Shown here: positions 1 to 7,616 of the stretch, piece by piece
How positions within the stretch are numbered: position 1 is the stretch's first letter
How the letters are laid out: each line of letters begins with the position of its first letter
Assembly (NCBI GenBank): GCA_944324865.1
Contig: CALUXW010000017.1
Span: 1-33,264 of the forward strand
Direction: 5' to 3'
DNA from: Candidatus Gastranaerophilales bacterium
GTDB taxonomy: Bacteria > Cyanobacteriota > Vampirovibrionia > Gastranaerophilales > Gastranaerophilaceae
DNA: 33,264 nucleotides
The notes under the pieces: generated by a model
What the model was told of the DNA's origin: nothing
The model's database searches: none
The model's input: the letters and a program-made list of their open reading frames with translations, nothing else
Program-made: the position numbers and the translations under genes

Positions 1-408
1 TTTGCCTTGGTTTTAAAGCAAAGCGGCGGGGTTGAAAGCCTGATTAATATGATTTTGCCTTACATGCAGCACTCAAAGCTAATAGCAGTGCTTTTAATGC
101 TCCTTGTAGGATTGTTAATTACAATGGGAATAGGCACATCCTTCGGTACAATACCGATTTTGGCTGTTCTTTTTGTCCCGATGTGTGCTAAGCTTGGTAT
201 TTCAACTCCCGCAACGGTTATAATCCTTGCAGCGTCAGCAGCCTTGGGGGATGCAGGCTCACCTGCCTCAGACACAACTCTTGGCCCGACTGCCGGATTA
301 AATGCGGATAATCAACATAATCACATTCAAGACACTTGCATACCAACGTTTTTACACTTTAATATCGCACTGATTTTGGCGGCTCTGGTTGCAATTTATT
401 TGTTTTAA
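1..408 (+). CDS. Na+/H+ antiporter, NhaC-like family, C-terminal fragment
   Basis: The frame is open from the first base, so this is the 3' part (135 residues) of a gene that begins outside the window. It is an integral membrane protein with hydrophobic segments around residues 22-60, 65-85 and 115-135. The segment GDAGSPASDTTLGPTAGLN followed by a His/Asn-rich stretch and DTCIPTF is typical of the NhaC-type Na+/H+ antiporter family; the small and acidic residues there are thought to line the transport path. The likely role is exchange of sodium for protons across the inner membrane. Family membership is fairly sure, but the substrate (an amino acid/proton exchanger is an alternative) cannot be judged from this fragment. 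It converges on the small regulator that follows, with about 20 bases between and no clear terminator. Confidence 0.82.
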   Translation, partial: FALVLKQSGGVESLINMILPYMQHSKLIAVLLMLLVGLLITMGIGTSFGTIPILAVLFVPMCAKLGISTPATVIILAASAALGDAGSPASDTTLGPTAGLNADNQHNHIQDTCIPTFLHFNIALILAALVAIYLF

Positions 409-430
409 TTGAATGCAAAAATCTTAAAAT

Positions 431-646
431 CTATAAATCATAAAACAAGTCAGAAGGAAGAATTTTCAAAGCTCTTGCTATCTTAAACACGTTCTCAACG
501 GTTGTATTTCTTTCACCCCGTTCAATCATTCCAATAAAATTGGGAGACATATCCAAAATTTCTGCCAATTCAAGTTGGGTTAAACCTTTTTCTAGCCTAA
601 GAAATCTTAGTTTTTTCCCAAACTTTTGTAAATCTTTTTTGCTCAT
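431..646 (-). CDS. small XRE-family helix-turn-helix regulator
   Basis: A 71-residue protein that is almost entirely one Cro/C1-type helix-turn-helix domain: KKLRFLRLEKGLTQLELAEI followed by a recognition helix around SPNFIGMIERGER. It should bind DNA as a dimer and act as a repressor or activator. There is no extra sensor domain, so the ligand or signal is unknown. I chose the ATG at 646; a TTG two codons upstream (652) is possible, and neither has a convincing Shine-Dalgarno site. It is divergent from the DUF2085 gene, about 100 bases away, so that promoter and its own are the obvious candidate targets. Nothing beside it looks like a toxin, restriction enzyme or phage gene. Confidence 0.8.
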   Translation of the reverse strand: MSKKDLQKFGKKLRFLRLEKGLTQLELAEILDMSPNFIGMIERGERNTTVENVFKIARALKILPSDLFYDL

Positions 647-746
647 AATCAAATTTTCGTGTTAATATGAAATTAAATAAACAAACTGACTGTGCGTTTT
701 TTTCTGTAGAATATTGTTTTTATTGAGTTTTACAACAAGGAAATTT

Positions 747-1196
747 ATGAAAATCAACATCAAAAATTTAATTTTAATAACATTTTGCTTATATAGCCTA
801 TTTTTTATAGTAGGAAGCATTTTTGCACCGATATTTGCACATTATCACCAATTTGATTTATCCGGCAAATTGACTGCAATGTATATGTTTTCCTGTCATC
901 AAGACCCAAGTAGGAGTTTTTGGATATTAAACTATCCAATTGCCCTATGTTGCAGATGTTTAGGATTTTATATCGGAGTTGCCATATCGTCTTTTGTAGC
1001 TTTAGTTAAAATATACAAAATATCATTCATAAAATTTGCGCTACTTTTGACAATCGCACTTGCAGACATTATTTGCAACTATGCATTTAAATTAAACACA
1101 GGCAATTTTATCAGATTTTTAGCAGGAATTGCCTTGGGAGTTTCGTTTATAACTTCGATTTGTTATGTTTATAAGCTTAAAAAGGAGAGAAAATGA
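747..1196 (+). CDS. DUF2085 family membrane protein
   Basis: A 149-residue membrane protein with about four hydrophobic segments (residues 8-30, 63-85, 90-110 and 120-142). The conserved DUF2085 signature is present: a Cys-His-Gln at 50-52 and, after a short hydrophobic stretch, CCRC at 68-71 followed by LGFYIGV. The biochemical role of this family is not established; the invariant Cys/His residues suggest metal binding or redox chemistry at the membrane, which is inference. I chose the ATG at 747 because AAGG lies six bases upstream; a TTG at 714 in the same frame is less likely. Its stop codon overlaps the ATG of the next gene (ATGA), so the two are probably translated together. Confidence 0.78.
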   Translation: MKINIKNLILITFCLYSLFFIVGSIFAPIFAHYHQFDLSGKLTAMYMFSCHQDPSRSFWILNYPIALCCRCLGFYIGVAISSFVALVKIYKISFIKFALLLTIALADIICNYAFKLNTGNFIRFLAGIALGVSFITSICYVYKLKKERK

Positions 1197-1816
1197 TTAT
1201 CAAGAAATTAACAAGTTTTATGTTGCTATTTTTATTTATCTTTTCAACAACAACTCAAATGTCTTTATCGACGTCCCTTTCAAAGAAAGGAACTCTTGCA
1301 GATTTCATTGAAAATAATGACAACATAGAGGCAAAGTTTGATTATCCTTCAATGAAATTAAGCTCTAGTGCTGGCAATAGAACTCTTTTGCCCGCAAATA
1401 CAGCAATTACAATAAGATGCCATGATAATATTTCGGCAAATAATTTTACAAGTGGTTCGACTGTGAATTTTTATGTTGTAAATGATGTAAAAGCAAGCAA
1501 CGGAGCAATTTTAGTTAAAGCAGGAGCACCAGTTAGTGCCCAAGTTACTTTTGCAGAAAGTAACGGCATGATTGGAAAATCAGGCAAAATAACAATTTCT
1601 GATTTTCATACAATTGCTGTTGACGGGACATACATCCCGCTTAGTGGAACCATATCTTCAAATCCTGATGACAAAATGGTAATGTCAATACTGCTAAGCG
1701 TTTTTGTTTGTCCGTTATTTTTAATAATGAAAGGTGCAGACGGTACACTTCAAGCAGGCACAACAAAAACTGCATATACGACAACAAACGTCTATATTAA
1801 AGCTGTAAGGATATAA
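1193..1816 (+). CDS. secreted protein of unknown function with a VirB10-like beta module
   Basis: A 207-residue protein with an N-terminal signal sequence: two lysines, then a hydrophobic stretch to about residue 20, with likely cleavage shortly after. I do not recognise a named family. Residues 65-150 follow the pattern LLPANT - Gly/Ser-x-Val - ILVKAGAPVSAQV - IGKSGKITI - AVDG. This resembles the beta-rich periplasmic domain of VirB10/TrbI-like proteins (PAGT, then a Gly turn, then LIPxGS, then G-V). The same pattern appears in the SLH protein at 24574. A second hydrophobic stretch (163-178) is followed by KGADGTLQAGT. The start at 1193 overlaps the stop of the DUF2085 gene and has a good AGGAGAG ribosome site. 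It is probably an envelope protein; its partner is likely the DUF2085 protein. Confidence 0.7.
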   Translation: MIIKKLTSFMLLFLFIFSTTTQMSLSTSLSKKGTLADFIENNDNIEAKFDYPSMKLSSSAGNRTLLPANTAITIRCHDNISANNFTSGSTVNFYVVNDVKASNGAILVKAGAPVSAQVTFAESNGMIGKSGKITISDFHTIAVDGTYIPLSGTISSNPDDKMVMSILLSVFVCPLFLIMKGADGTLQAGTTKTAYTTTNVYIKAVRI

Positions 1817-1821
1817 ACTTG

Positions 1822-1855
1822 CCAAATTTCATAAAATATTTGCATTTGGTTTTTT
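1822..1855 (+). terminator. weak candidate Rho-independent terminator
   Basis: Six-base arms CCAAAT and ATTTGG are separated by 16 bases and followed by six T. The stem is short and AT-rich, so it may be weak. It lies just after the secreted protein gene and before glucose-6-phosphate isomerase. Confidence 0.35.
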
Positions 1856-1865
1856 AAGGTATAAT
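1840..1865 (+). promoter_or_regulatory. candidate promoter of the glucose-6-phosphate isomerase gene
   Basis: A perfect TATAAT -10 element lies at 1860-1865, about 30 bases before the start codon. The best -35 match, TTGCAT at 1840-1845, leaves only 14 bases between, shorter than usual, so the -10 is the main evidence. Confidence 0.4.
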
Positions 1866-1896
1866 TATTTCATAATGAATTTGGAAGGATTATATT

Positions 1897-3129
1897 ATGA
1901 CGCAAACATCTCAAAAATTAACCACCTTAAAAACAGGTGAAATTAATTTTGAAAAGTATCAAACCCTTGCACAGGAAGCTGTTTCGGATGTTCAGGCAAG
2001 AGCAGAAAAACAAGGACAATTTTTAAATTGGATTAATTTTCTGCCAAACCACCAATTAAAAAACATCGATAACTTATTTGATTTAGCTCAAAAGGCACGA
2101 GCAGGCAAATACACAGACATTGCCGTTTTGGGTATCGGCGGTTCACGTCATACGACTGAGTCTTTAATTACAATGCTAAATTTAAACAAGCACGCTCATT
2201 TTTACTCATCAGTTGACCCTCTAAGCTTTGAGCGTTTTTCAAAAACTCTTGATTTAGACAAAACTCAGTTCTTAGTAGTTTCTAAATCAGGCGGAACGCT
2301 TGAAACAACAGTTGCTTACGAAAGCGCAAGAAAATTAATGCAAAATTATTTGGGCAAAGAAGATGTTTCTGACAGATTTATTGCAATGACAGACGCATCA
2401 AGCGAAAAAAGCGCTCTAAGACGTCTTGTGGATAAGGGCGAATTAACCGCAGGCGGATATGTTCATGATGATGTCGGCGGAAGATTTTCAATCTTTGATG
2501 ATGCAACAATTTTCACACTTGCATTTTTAGGCGTTGAAAAACAAAACGTAATTGACATGTTAAATGCGTCATTAGATGCTCAAAAAGAGTTTTTAAACAA
2601 AAATGTTGAAGAAAATGATGCGCTAAAACTTGCAATTTCAAACGTTGAAGCAAGACAAAACGGCAAAATTAAACACTTCGTGGAATACTTTGGCGATGCG
2701 TTTATGGCAACAACTTTGTGGGAAAAACAACTTAAAAATGAATCATTAAAAGCAAGAATTTCAACAGATACAAACGTAGGCCCCGGATATTTGCACTACA
2801 ATGCAGAGGCTGATTTAGACGAAAACAATAAAGATTCTTTCTTTACTTTCGTTTATGTGAAATCTGATGATAAAGTGTTCAACGCCGTAATCAAAGGTGT
2901 TGTAAGTGCTTACAGTGCTCAACACCCTGTATCTGAAATTGTTTTGGCTGACTTGTCATACAAAACTTTAGGCAGATTTATTGAGCTTAAACACTTTGAA
3001 ACACTATACACAGGCAACATCTTAAGACGTATGGAAAACAACATCACACCTCAAGGTGAAGCTATGGCGGAAGTGCTTCAGCCAAACGTTGAAAAATACA
3101 AAAAAGAAGTTAAAAAAGCACTTGCTTAA
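1897..3129 (+). CDS. pgi: glucose-6-phosphate isomerase
   Basis: Interconverts glucose 6-phosphate and fructose 6-phosphate in the cytoplasm, linking sugar entry, glycolysis and gluconeogenesis. The two SIS-like halves carry the family motifs GIGGS (residues 79-83), SKSGGTLETT (129-138) and DDVGGRFS (191-198). These form the phosphate-binding and catalytic site. At 410 residues it is a compact version; bacterial enzymes are often 450 or more. The ATG at 1897 has GGAAGG eight bases upstream. It stands alone, with a TATAAT element before it and a strong hairpin terminator right after the stop, so it is probably monocistronic. Together with pyruvate phosphate dikinase at the end of the window it fits a fermentative, glycolysis-centred metabolism. 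Confidence 0.93.
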   Translation: MTQTSQKLTTLKTGEINFEKYQTLAQEAVSDVQARAEKQGQFLNWINFLPNHQLKNIDNLFDLAQKARAGKYTDIAVLGIGGSRHTTESLITMLNLNKHAHFYSSVDPLSFERFSKTLDLDKTQFLVVSKSGGTLETTVAYESARKLMQNYLGKEDVSDRFIAMTDASSEKSALRRLVDKGELTAGGYVHDDVGGRFSIFDDATIFTLAFLGVEKQNVIDMLNASLDAQKEFLNKNVEENDALKLAISNVEARQNGKIKHFVEYFGDAFMATTLWEKQLKNESLKARISTDTNVGPGYLHYNAEADLDENNKDSFFTFVYVKSDDKVFNAVIKGVVSAYSAQHPVSEIVLADLSYKTLGRFIELKHFETLYTGNILRRMENNITPQGEAMAEVLQPNVEKYKKEVKKALA

Positions 3130-3148
3130 AACTTCTCTTAATAGACCT

Positions 3149-3172
3149 AAGCCCGCAATATGCGGGCTTTTA
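3149..3172 (+). terminator. Rho-independent terminator after pgi
   Basis: The stem AAGCCCGC / GCGGGCTT has a five-base loop and runs into a T stretch. It sits 20 bases after the pgi stop and overlaps the stop codon of the convergent gmhA gene. The opposite strand lacks a good T-run, so it acts mainly on the plus strand. Confidence 0.85.
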
Positions 3173-3748
3173 ATAATTAAATTCTTTTTCTACTTCAAGA
3201 CAAATGAGGTGTCCAATCATTTCATGTGCTTCTTGAATTAAAGCTGTATCATTACAAGGCACACATATTGCAATATCTGCTCTTTGTAAATAGGTTGCGC
3301 CAAGCATTTCACTCGTTAAAAATATAACTTGCATATTTTTCTTCTTTGCAGCATCTATTGCATTTAAAATATTTTTTGATGTTCCACTTGTTGAGATTGC
3401 TATGAAAACATCATTTTCACGACCTATTGCTTCAATTTGTCTGGAATATACATATTCAAAGTTGAAATCATTAGCAATTGCACTCATTACACAACAATCT
3501 GCATTTAGTGCTACAGCCGGAAGGGCTGAACGTGCAGTGTATAATTTAGCATTAAACTCCGTAGCAATGTGCATTGAATCTGCTGCAGAACCACCATTCC
3601 CGGCCAACAGAATTTTCCCTTTTCTCCTAATTGATGAAATCACAAGCTGACTTGCTTGATAAATTTTCATTAAAAGCCTGTCATTATTTAAAATGGCTAC
3701 TTTTACATCAATTGAATGTTCGATGTAGTGCTTAAAATCATCTAACAA
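3170..3748 (-). CDS. gmhA: sedoheptulose-7-phosphate (phosphoheptose) isomerase
   Basis: Converts sedoheptulose 7-phosphate to D-glycero-D-manno-heptose 7-phosphate, the first step in making the heptose of lipopolysaccharide core or other surface glycans. It is a 192-residue single SIS-domain protein, the usual GmhA size. Visible features are the phosphate loop GNGGSAADSMHIATEF (50-65), STSGTSKNI (119-127) and the expected metal and catalytic positions His60, Glu64, Gln172 and His180. The start is TTG at 3748; no in-frame ATG fits, and a GAGGTG ribosome site sits four bases upstream. No other heptose gene (hldE, gmhB) is adjacent. It implies a heptose-containing surface polymer and so a Gram-negative-type envelope; a related SIS isomerase such as DiaA is a less likely alternative. 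Confidence 0.88.
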   Translation of the reverse strand: MLDDFKHYIEHSIDVKVAILNNDRLLMKIYQASQLVISSIRRKGKILLAGNGGSAADSMHIATEFNAKLYTARSALPAVALNADCCVMSAIANDFNFEYVYSRQIEAIGRENDVFIAISTSGTSKNILNAIDAAKKKNMQVIFLTSEMLGATYLQRADIAICVPCNDTALIQEAHEMIGHLICLEVEKEFNY

Positions 3749-3752
3749 AATG

Positions 3753-3758
3753 CACCTC
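3753..3758 (-). promoter_or_regulatory. ribosome-binding site that fixes the TTG start of gmhA
   Basis: GAGGTG is followed by CATT and then the TTG start. The same CATT-TTG arrangement with a strong purine site is seen at pilT, which supports both TTG starts. Confidence 0.6.
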
Positions 3759-3810
3759 GTAACTGCTACATTTATAATATAACATATTTTTTAAATAATT
3801 TTCAATGTTA

Positions 3811-3837
3811 TTGACAAAAATAAAAAAATATTATAAA
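3811..3837 (+). promoter_or_regulatory. promoter of the perR-rubrerythrin operon
   Basis: A consensus TTGACA lies at 3811-3816 and TATAAA at 3832-3837, 15 bases apart. The PerR-type operator begins at the last bases of the -10 element, so a bound repressor would block RNA polymerase. Confidence 0.65.
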
Positions 3838-3838
3838 G

Positions 3839-3853
3839 TGATAATTATTATCA
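3839..3853 (+). promoter_or_regulatory. Fur/PerR-type operator (perfect 7-1-7 palindrome)
   Basis: TGATAAT-T-ATTATCA is an exact 7-1-7 inverted repeat, the classic box of Fur/PerR-family repressors. The symmetry extends to 23 bp (3835-3857). It overlaps the -10/start region and lies 24 bases before the regulator's own start codon, so autoregulation is expected. Confidence 0.85.
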
Positions 3854-3876
3854 CTTTTTCTTAAAACTTAATTAAA

Positions 3877-4260
3877 ATGAACTATTCAAAACAAAAAGAA
3901 ATAATATATAAAACTCTAACAGACAACGTCGTGCACCCTAGTGCAGAATATATATATGAAATTTTAAAAAAGGCCGGTAGCAATATTTCACTTGCAACAG
4001 TGTACAGAAATCTAAATAAAATGGCATCATGCGGATACATCAAAAAAATAGAAGGACTTGAGGATAAAGCACATTTTGATCATAATACTTTTGAGCATTA
4101 CCACTTTATTTGCCAAAAGTGCGGAAATATTTATGACATTCAAAAAGAAATTGCCCCGGATATAGTTCAAAAAACTCAAGAAAAAACAGGTTTTATAATT
4201 AATAGTCACGATGTAGTGTTTCACGGCATATGCCTAGAATGTAAGAAAAAAGAAAGGTAG
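3877..4260 (+). CDS. perR: PerR-like peroxide-sensing Fur-family repressor
   Basis: A metal-dependent DNA-binding repressor of 127 residues: winged helix with the family motif SLATVYRNLNKM (38-49), then a dimerisation domain. The structural zinc site is complete (Cys79, Cys82, Cys119, Cys122). The regulatory metal ligands match Bacillus PerR: His20, Asp68, His74, His76 and Asp87. Asp at the last position is the PerR hallmark, where Fur has Glu, and His20 matches the histidine oxidised by peroxide. It lies directly upstream of rubrerythrin, a peroxide reductase, in one operon behind the palindromic operator. This fits derepression by hydrogen peroxide. The start ATG has no clear Shine-Dalgarno site, but the N-terminus fits the family. 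Iron-responsive Fur is the alternative. Confidence 0.85.
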   Translation: MNYSKQKEIIYKTLTDNVVHPSAEYIYEILKKAGSNISLATVYRNLNKMASCGYIKKIEGLEDKAHFDHNTFEHYHFICQKCGNIYDIQKEIAPDIVQKTQEKTGFIINSHDVVFHGICLECKKKER

Positions 4261-4266
4261 AAAAAA

Positions 4267-4809
4267 ATGACAAAATTTGTATGTACAGTATGCGGCTGGT
4301 CAACTGAAGCGGATAAACAACCTGAAAAATGTCCCCTTTGCGGTGCAACTACATTTAATGTTGTAGATGATACAAAAGGCAAAGTATACGCTTGCGAGCA
4401 CACAATTGCAACAACTGAAGGTCTTGATTCCATGGTAGTTGATGGTCTAAAAGCTAACTTCGCAGGCGAGTGCACAGAAGTTGGCATGTACCTTGCAATG
4501 AGCCGTCAAGCAGAACGTGAAGGTTACCCCGAAATTGCTGAAGCATTTAAAAGATATGCTTACGAAGAAGCTGAACATGCTGCTAAATTTGCAGAATTAT
4601 TAGGTGAAGTTGTAACATCTTCAACTAAAAAGAACCTTGAAATGAGAGCGGAAGCAGAACATGGGGCATGTCAAGGAAAGTTAGACATTGCAAAAAGAGC
4701 AAAAGAGCTTGGCTATGATGCAATACATGATACTGTTCATGAAATGGCAAAAGATGAAGCTCGCCATGGTAGAGGCTTTGACGGTTTATTAAAAAGATAT
4801 TTTTCATAA
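4267..4809 (+). CDS. reverse rubrerythrin (rubredoxin domain first)
   Basis: Reduces hydrogen peroxide (and possibly oxygen) in the cytoplasm of anaerobes. The 180-residue protein has the reversed domain order: an N-terminal rubredoxin-like iron site (Cys6, Cys9, Cys22, Cys25), then a four-helix ferritin-like di-iron domain. Iron ligand motifs are visible around Glu68/Glu71, YEEAEHAAK (99-107), the Glu-rich helix at 129-131 and [10 protein letters not shown] (162-171). Classical rubrerythrin has rubredoxin at the C-terminus; the reversed form is known from clostridia. The start is six bases after the perR stop, with AAAGG upstream, so both genes share one transcript under the Fur/PerR box. 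A strong terminator follows. Confidence 0.92.
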   Translation: MTKFVCTVCGWSTEADKQPEKCPLCGATTFNVVDDTKGKVYACEHTIATTEGLDSMVVDGLKANFAGECTEVGMYLAMSRQAEREGYPEIAEAFKRYAYEEAEHAAKFAELLGEVVTSSTKKNLEMRAEAEHGACQGKLDIAKRAKELGYDAIHDTVHEMAKDEARHGRGFDGLLKRYFS

Positions 4810-4829
4810 AAACACTACGATAAAAAATT

Positions 4830-4858
4830 ATGCCGCCTTACTTCAGGCGGCATTTTTA
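4830..4858 (+). terminator. Rho-independent terminator after rubrerythrin, probably bidirectional
   Basis: A nine-base stem (ATGCCGCCT / AGGCGGCAT) with a six-base loop is followed by TTTTATT. On the minus strand the hairpin is also followed by a T-rich run, so it can serve the convergent motility operon, whose last gene ends at 4859. Confidence 0.9.
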
Positions 4859-5452
4859 TTATAAATTATGAATGTTCTGATTTGATATATTTGTAACACG
4901 AAGGCCAAATTTATCTTCAATAACAATTACCTCACCATAGGCAATAAATCTGCCGTTTGCATACAATTCAACTTGTTCGCCTGCAACTTTATTCAATTCA
5001 ACTATAGAACCTTTTGACAAATCAAGTATCTTCTTAACAGAACTTCTTGCTCTGCCCAATTCAACAGTAATATGCATTTTTACATCTTGCATAATATCAA
5101 GATTTGCTTTTGGGTCATCACTCAGATGTTGGTTTTCATCTTCAAAGGAAATAAATTCGACAGGAGAAACACTTACCATATCATAATCAGGACTTTTTTG
5201 CTCCTTGGTTTTTTTTGGAGCGATTACAGGCTCAAATCCGACATTATTATCTTGCGCATTGCTAACCTGTTGCACAATTACTGTTTCTTCAACATCTTGA
5301 AATATCTCTGTCTCCCCTAAAGGTTCTTCTTTTTCATCAGCAATTTGTGTCAATTCTTCAACAACATCAACCCCGGGGGCAGTTTGTTCAACTGTAGAAT
5401 CCGGTTGTTGATTTTGTTGTTCAATTATTTCTTCTTTTTTATTTTCTTCCAT
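4859..5452 (-). CDS. fliN: flagellar motor switch protein FliN with long acidic N-terminus
   Basis: Part of the cytoplasmic C-ring that sets rotation direction and helps export. The C-terminal SpoA/FliN domain spans about residues 119-191: ELGRARSSVKKILDLSKGSI, then ANGRFIAYGEVIVIEDKFGLRV. The first 110 residues are acidic and low in complexity, rich in Glu, Gln and Asp, and probably disordered. This makes the protein 197 residues, where plain FliN is about 130. It is not FliY, because no CheC-like phosphatase motif is seen in the extension. It is the last gene of the minus-strand motility operon, six bases after fliL, and ends at a strong terminator. Confidence 0.88.
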   Translation of the reverse strand: MEENKKEEIIEQQNQQPDSTVEQTAPGVDVVEELTQIADEKEEPLGETEIFQDVEETVIVQQVSNAQDNNVGFEPVIAPKKTKEQKSPDYDMVSVSPVEFISFEDENQHLSDDPKANLDIMQDVKMHITVELGRARSSVKKILDLSKGSIVELNKVAGEQVELYANGRFIAYGEVIVIEDKFGLRVTNISNQNIHNL

Positions 5453-5458
5453 AAAAAC

Positions 5459-6082
5459 CTATTGAATAATAAATTGACCGAAGCTCACCCTTAAAACTTC
5501 TCTTTGCCCATTAAATACAGTATTCACCATTTCTTTTATTTCTTCCTTTGCAAGTTCCTTACCTGTTGCAGTTGATAATTCATCTGATGTTTTATTTGAC
5601 ATTACAGAGATTATGGCATCCCTGACAGCAGGTTTATATTGTTCCATTTCAGCTGCTATTGTCTCCATTGGATTTGCAGGAGCAGCACCGTGGCCGCCTG
5701 ATTTTTCCTGAGGCGCATTTAACATTTCAATTTCATCAGGGGTTTTGGACAATTCCATTGCAACATTAACTTTTAAATATCTTCTCGGATTAATATCTGC
5801 AAGATTTAAAATAAAATCACCTAAATCAAGCAATATGCCGCGTTCATCTTCAACCTGTTCAACATCTTCCAATTGCTCATCTGGACTATGGAAAGCAGAT
5901 ATTTTATTTGTAATCATAGAGTCAAAAAGAGAATACATTATAATCATAAAAATTCCGAGTATTACTATTGTAACAACGGTATTTGCTACAATCATAACAT
6001 TTGTATTTACATTTCCCAAAGGTTTTTTTGTATTTGCTTCTTCTTTTGGTTTTGCATCTTTAGTCTGTAAAGGTTTTGACAT
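5459..6082 (-). CDS. fliL: flagellar basal body-associated protein FliL
   Basis: A single-pass inner-membrane protein that sits around the stator and supports motor torque. It has a short Lys-rich cytoplasmic tail, one transmembrane helix (about residues 28-52) and a periplasmic domain. The family features are ILLDLGDFILNLAD and RRYLKVNVAMELS in the first part of that domain, and a C-terminus ending in VLRVSFGQFIIQ. At 207 residues it is slightly longer than usual because of a Gly/His/Ala insert near 125-140. The ATG at 6082 has a GGAG site nine bases upstream. It lies between motB and fliN, a common arrangement that supports a joint role at the stator and switch. Confidence 0.88.
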   Translation of the reverse strand: MSKPLQTKDAKPKEEANTKKPLGNVNTNVMIVANTVVTIVILGIFMIIMYSLFDSMITNKISAFHSPDEQLEDVEQVEDERGILLDLGDFILNLADINPRRYLKVNVAMELSKTPDEIEMLNAPQEKSGGHGAAPANPMETIAAEMEQYKPAVRDAIISVMSNKTSDELSTATGKELAKEEIKEMVNTVFNGQREVLRVSFGQFIIQ

Positions 6083-6094
6083 ATTATTACTCCG

Positions 6095-6814
6095 TTAATT
6101 AATTATTATTATATCAACTCGTCTATTTTTTGCCCTGCCTTCTTGCGTGTTATTTGTTGCAATTGGCATATTATCAGCATAACCGGCTGCACTTAGACGT
6201 TTTTTATCTATTCCACGAGATATCATATAACTTAATATATTTACAGCTCTTGCACTTGATAATTCCCAGTTTGATGTATATTTTCCGCCCTTTACCGGTA
6301 AATTGTCACTATGACCTTCTACTCTTATTTGCTTGTTATTTTTCTTTAGTTCAGCTATTAAAATATCAAGCGACTTTTTAGAGTCAGGTTTTATTATAGC
6401 AGAACCTTCATCAAAAAGCACCCCTTCTCCCAAACGGATTGTTATCTTTGCATCTTGGGGTATTATTTGCATATCTTTTTTATCTTTAAGTGCAATATTT
6501 AAATCATTTAAAGCTTTTTCAAATTCAATAACTCTAATTTCTTTAGAGTCTGAAGGATTTTTAACTCCATCTATTAAATAATTGGGACCAGTAGGGTCTT
6601 GTTTTTGTTCTTGAATCTGCTCTTTTTTTTGGGCTTTAGCTAAAACTTTATCCGATATTTCAAAATTAGAACTAATCCACAAGACCATAAATATTGCAAG
6701 CAAAACTGTTACAAAGTCTGCATATGAAATAACCCAACGATTTATATGATTTTTCTTATCTTTATCAGGTGCTTTTTTATATAGATTTTTATATTTATTA
6801 TATAAATTATTCAT
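6095..6814 (-). CDS. motB: flagellar stator protein MotB
   Basis: Forms the ion-conducting stator with MotA and anchors it to peptidoglycan. The basic cytoplasmic tail is followed by one transmembrane helix with the ion-carrying aspartate Asp33 (WVISYADFVTVLLAIFMVLW, 27-46). After a linker comes an OmpA-type peptidoglycan-binding domain with VEGHSDNLPV and NWELSSARA. The C-terminus is RRVDIIIIN. I chose the ATG at 6814, one base after the motA stop; a TTG at 6826 would give four more residues. The near-overlap means translational coupling to motA, which suits a fixed subunit ratio. Whether protons or sodium are used cannot be decided with certainty. Confidence 0.92.
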   Translation of the reverse strand: MNNLYNKYKNLYKKAPDKDKKNHINRWVISYADFVTVLLAIFMVLWISSNFEISDKVLAKAQKKEQIQEQKQDPTGPNYLIDGVKNPSDSKEIRVIEFEKALNDLNIALKDKKDMQIIPQDAKITIRLGEGVLFDEGSAIIKPDSKKSLDILIAELKKNNKQIRVEGHSDNLPVKGGKYTSNWELSSARAVNILSYMISRGIDKKRLSAAGYADNMPIATNNTQEGRAKNRRVDIIIIN

Positions 6815-6815
6815 T

Positions 6816-7616
6816 TTATGCCGCAAAAGGAATAACCTTGCCCTCGTTAATTATTTCTTTATCACACAACATTTTATTTAATTTTTCACTTATTACAACA
6901 GAACTTTGCATATTTGCAATGTCTAAAATACTTGACAATATTATTTCTTGCTCCAATAATTTTTCATCAAGAATATTTTTTAGTTTTTTTGCAAGCGGTA
7001 AAAAAATTAAATTTGCACTGCCAACTCCATATACTGTTGCAATAAAAGCAGTTGCAATACCGCTTAAAAGAGCTTTAGGATCAGAACTTATGGCAGAAAT
7101 TTGTATAAGTCCCATAAGCGCTCCTACCATGCCAAAAGTCGGTGCATAACCACCCATTTCTTCAAAAATTTCAATATTTTTAAAATCATCTTTATTATCA
7201 TAAAAACACAATAACCGTAAATTCTCTTCCAAAGTTTTTACATCTGTTTCTTCCATAAGATTTCTTGCTGCTTTATTTAAAAAAGGGTTTTGAATATAAT
7301 CAACAACTTCACCTATTGCCAGAAAACCTTTTGCACGAACAATTTTTGCAAGTTCTAAAATATCATCAGCAAGAATTGTCCAATCCTTTTTTTCTCTAAC
7401 AAACAAAAGTTTCAATGAGCAAAAAGCATTTAACAACTCCTTTATTGAAAAACTTATGCAAATTGCGCATATAGTTCCACCCATAACTATTAAAAATGCA
7501 TGCGGAGCAATAATATAGCTTAAAGACTTTGTTTTTACAATAACAGGGACAAATAATGCTAAAAGCCCTACTATTAGTATAAATATCATTTCAAACCCAT
7601 ATTTATAAGTTTTCAT
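6816..7616 (-). CDS. motA: flagellar stator protein MotA
   Basis: The membrane ion-channel subunit that pushes on the rotor. The 266-residue protein has the expected four transmembrane segments (about 9-28, 35-55, 157-178 and 186-208). A large cytoplasmic loop rich in charged residues lies between helices 2 and 3. The signature GGYAPTFGMVGALMGLI (155-171) includes the conserved proline at 159, and a second conserved proline lies at 207. Its ATG lies inside the end of the upstream secreted protein gene (14-base overlap) and its stop is one base before motB, so three genes appear translationally coupled. Confidence 0.93.
   Translation of the reverse strand: MKTYKYGFEMIFILIVGLLALFVPVIVKTKSLSYIIAPHAFLIVMGGTICAICISFSIKELLNAFCSLKLLFVREKKDWTILADDILELAKIVRAKGFLAIGEVVDYIQNPFLNKAARNLMEETDVKTLEENLRLLCFYDNKDDFKNIEIFEEMGGYAPTFGMVGALMGLIQISAISSDPKALLSGIATAFIATVYGVGSANLIFLPLAKKLKNILDEKLLEQEIILSSILDIANMQSSVVISEKLNKMLCDKEIINEGKVIPFAA

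Noticed and set aside
431..1196. Toxin-antitoxin pair of the XRE regulator and its neighbour
   Set aside because: The genes are divergent and the neighbour is a DUF2085 membrane protein with no toxin motif.
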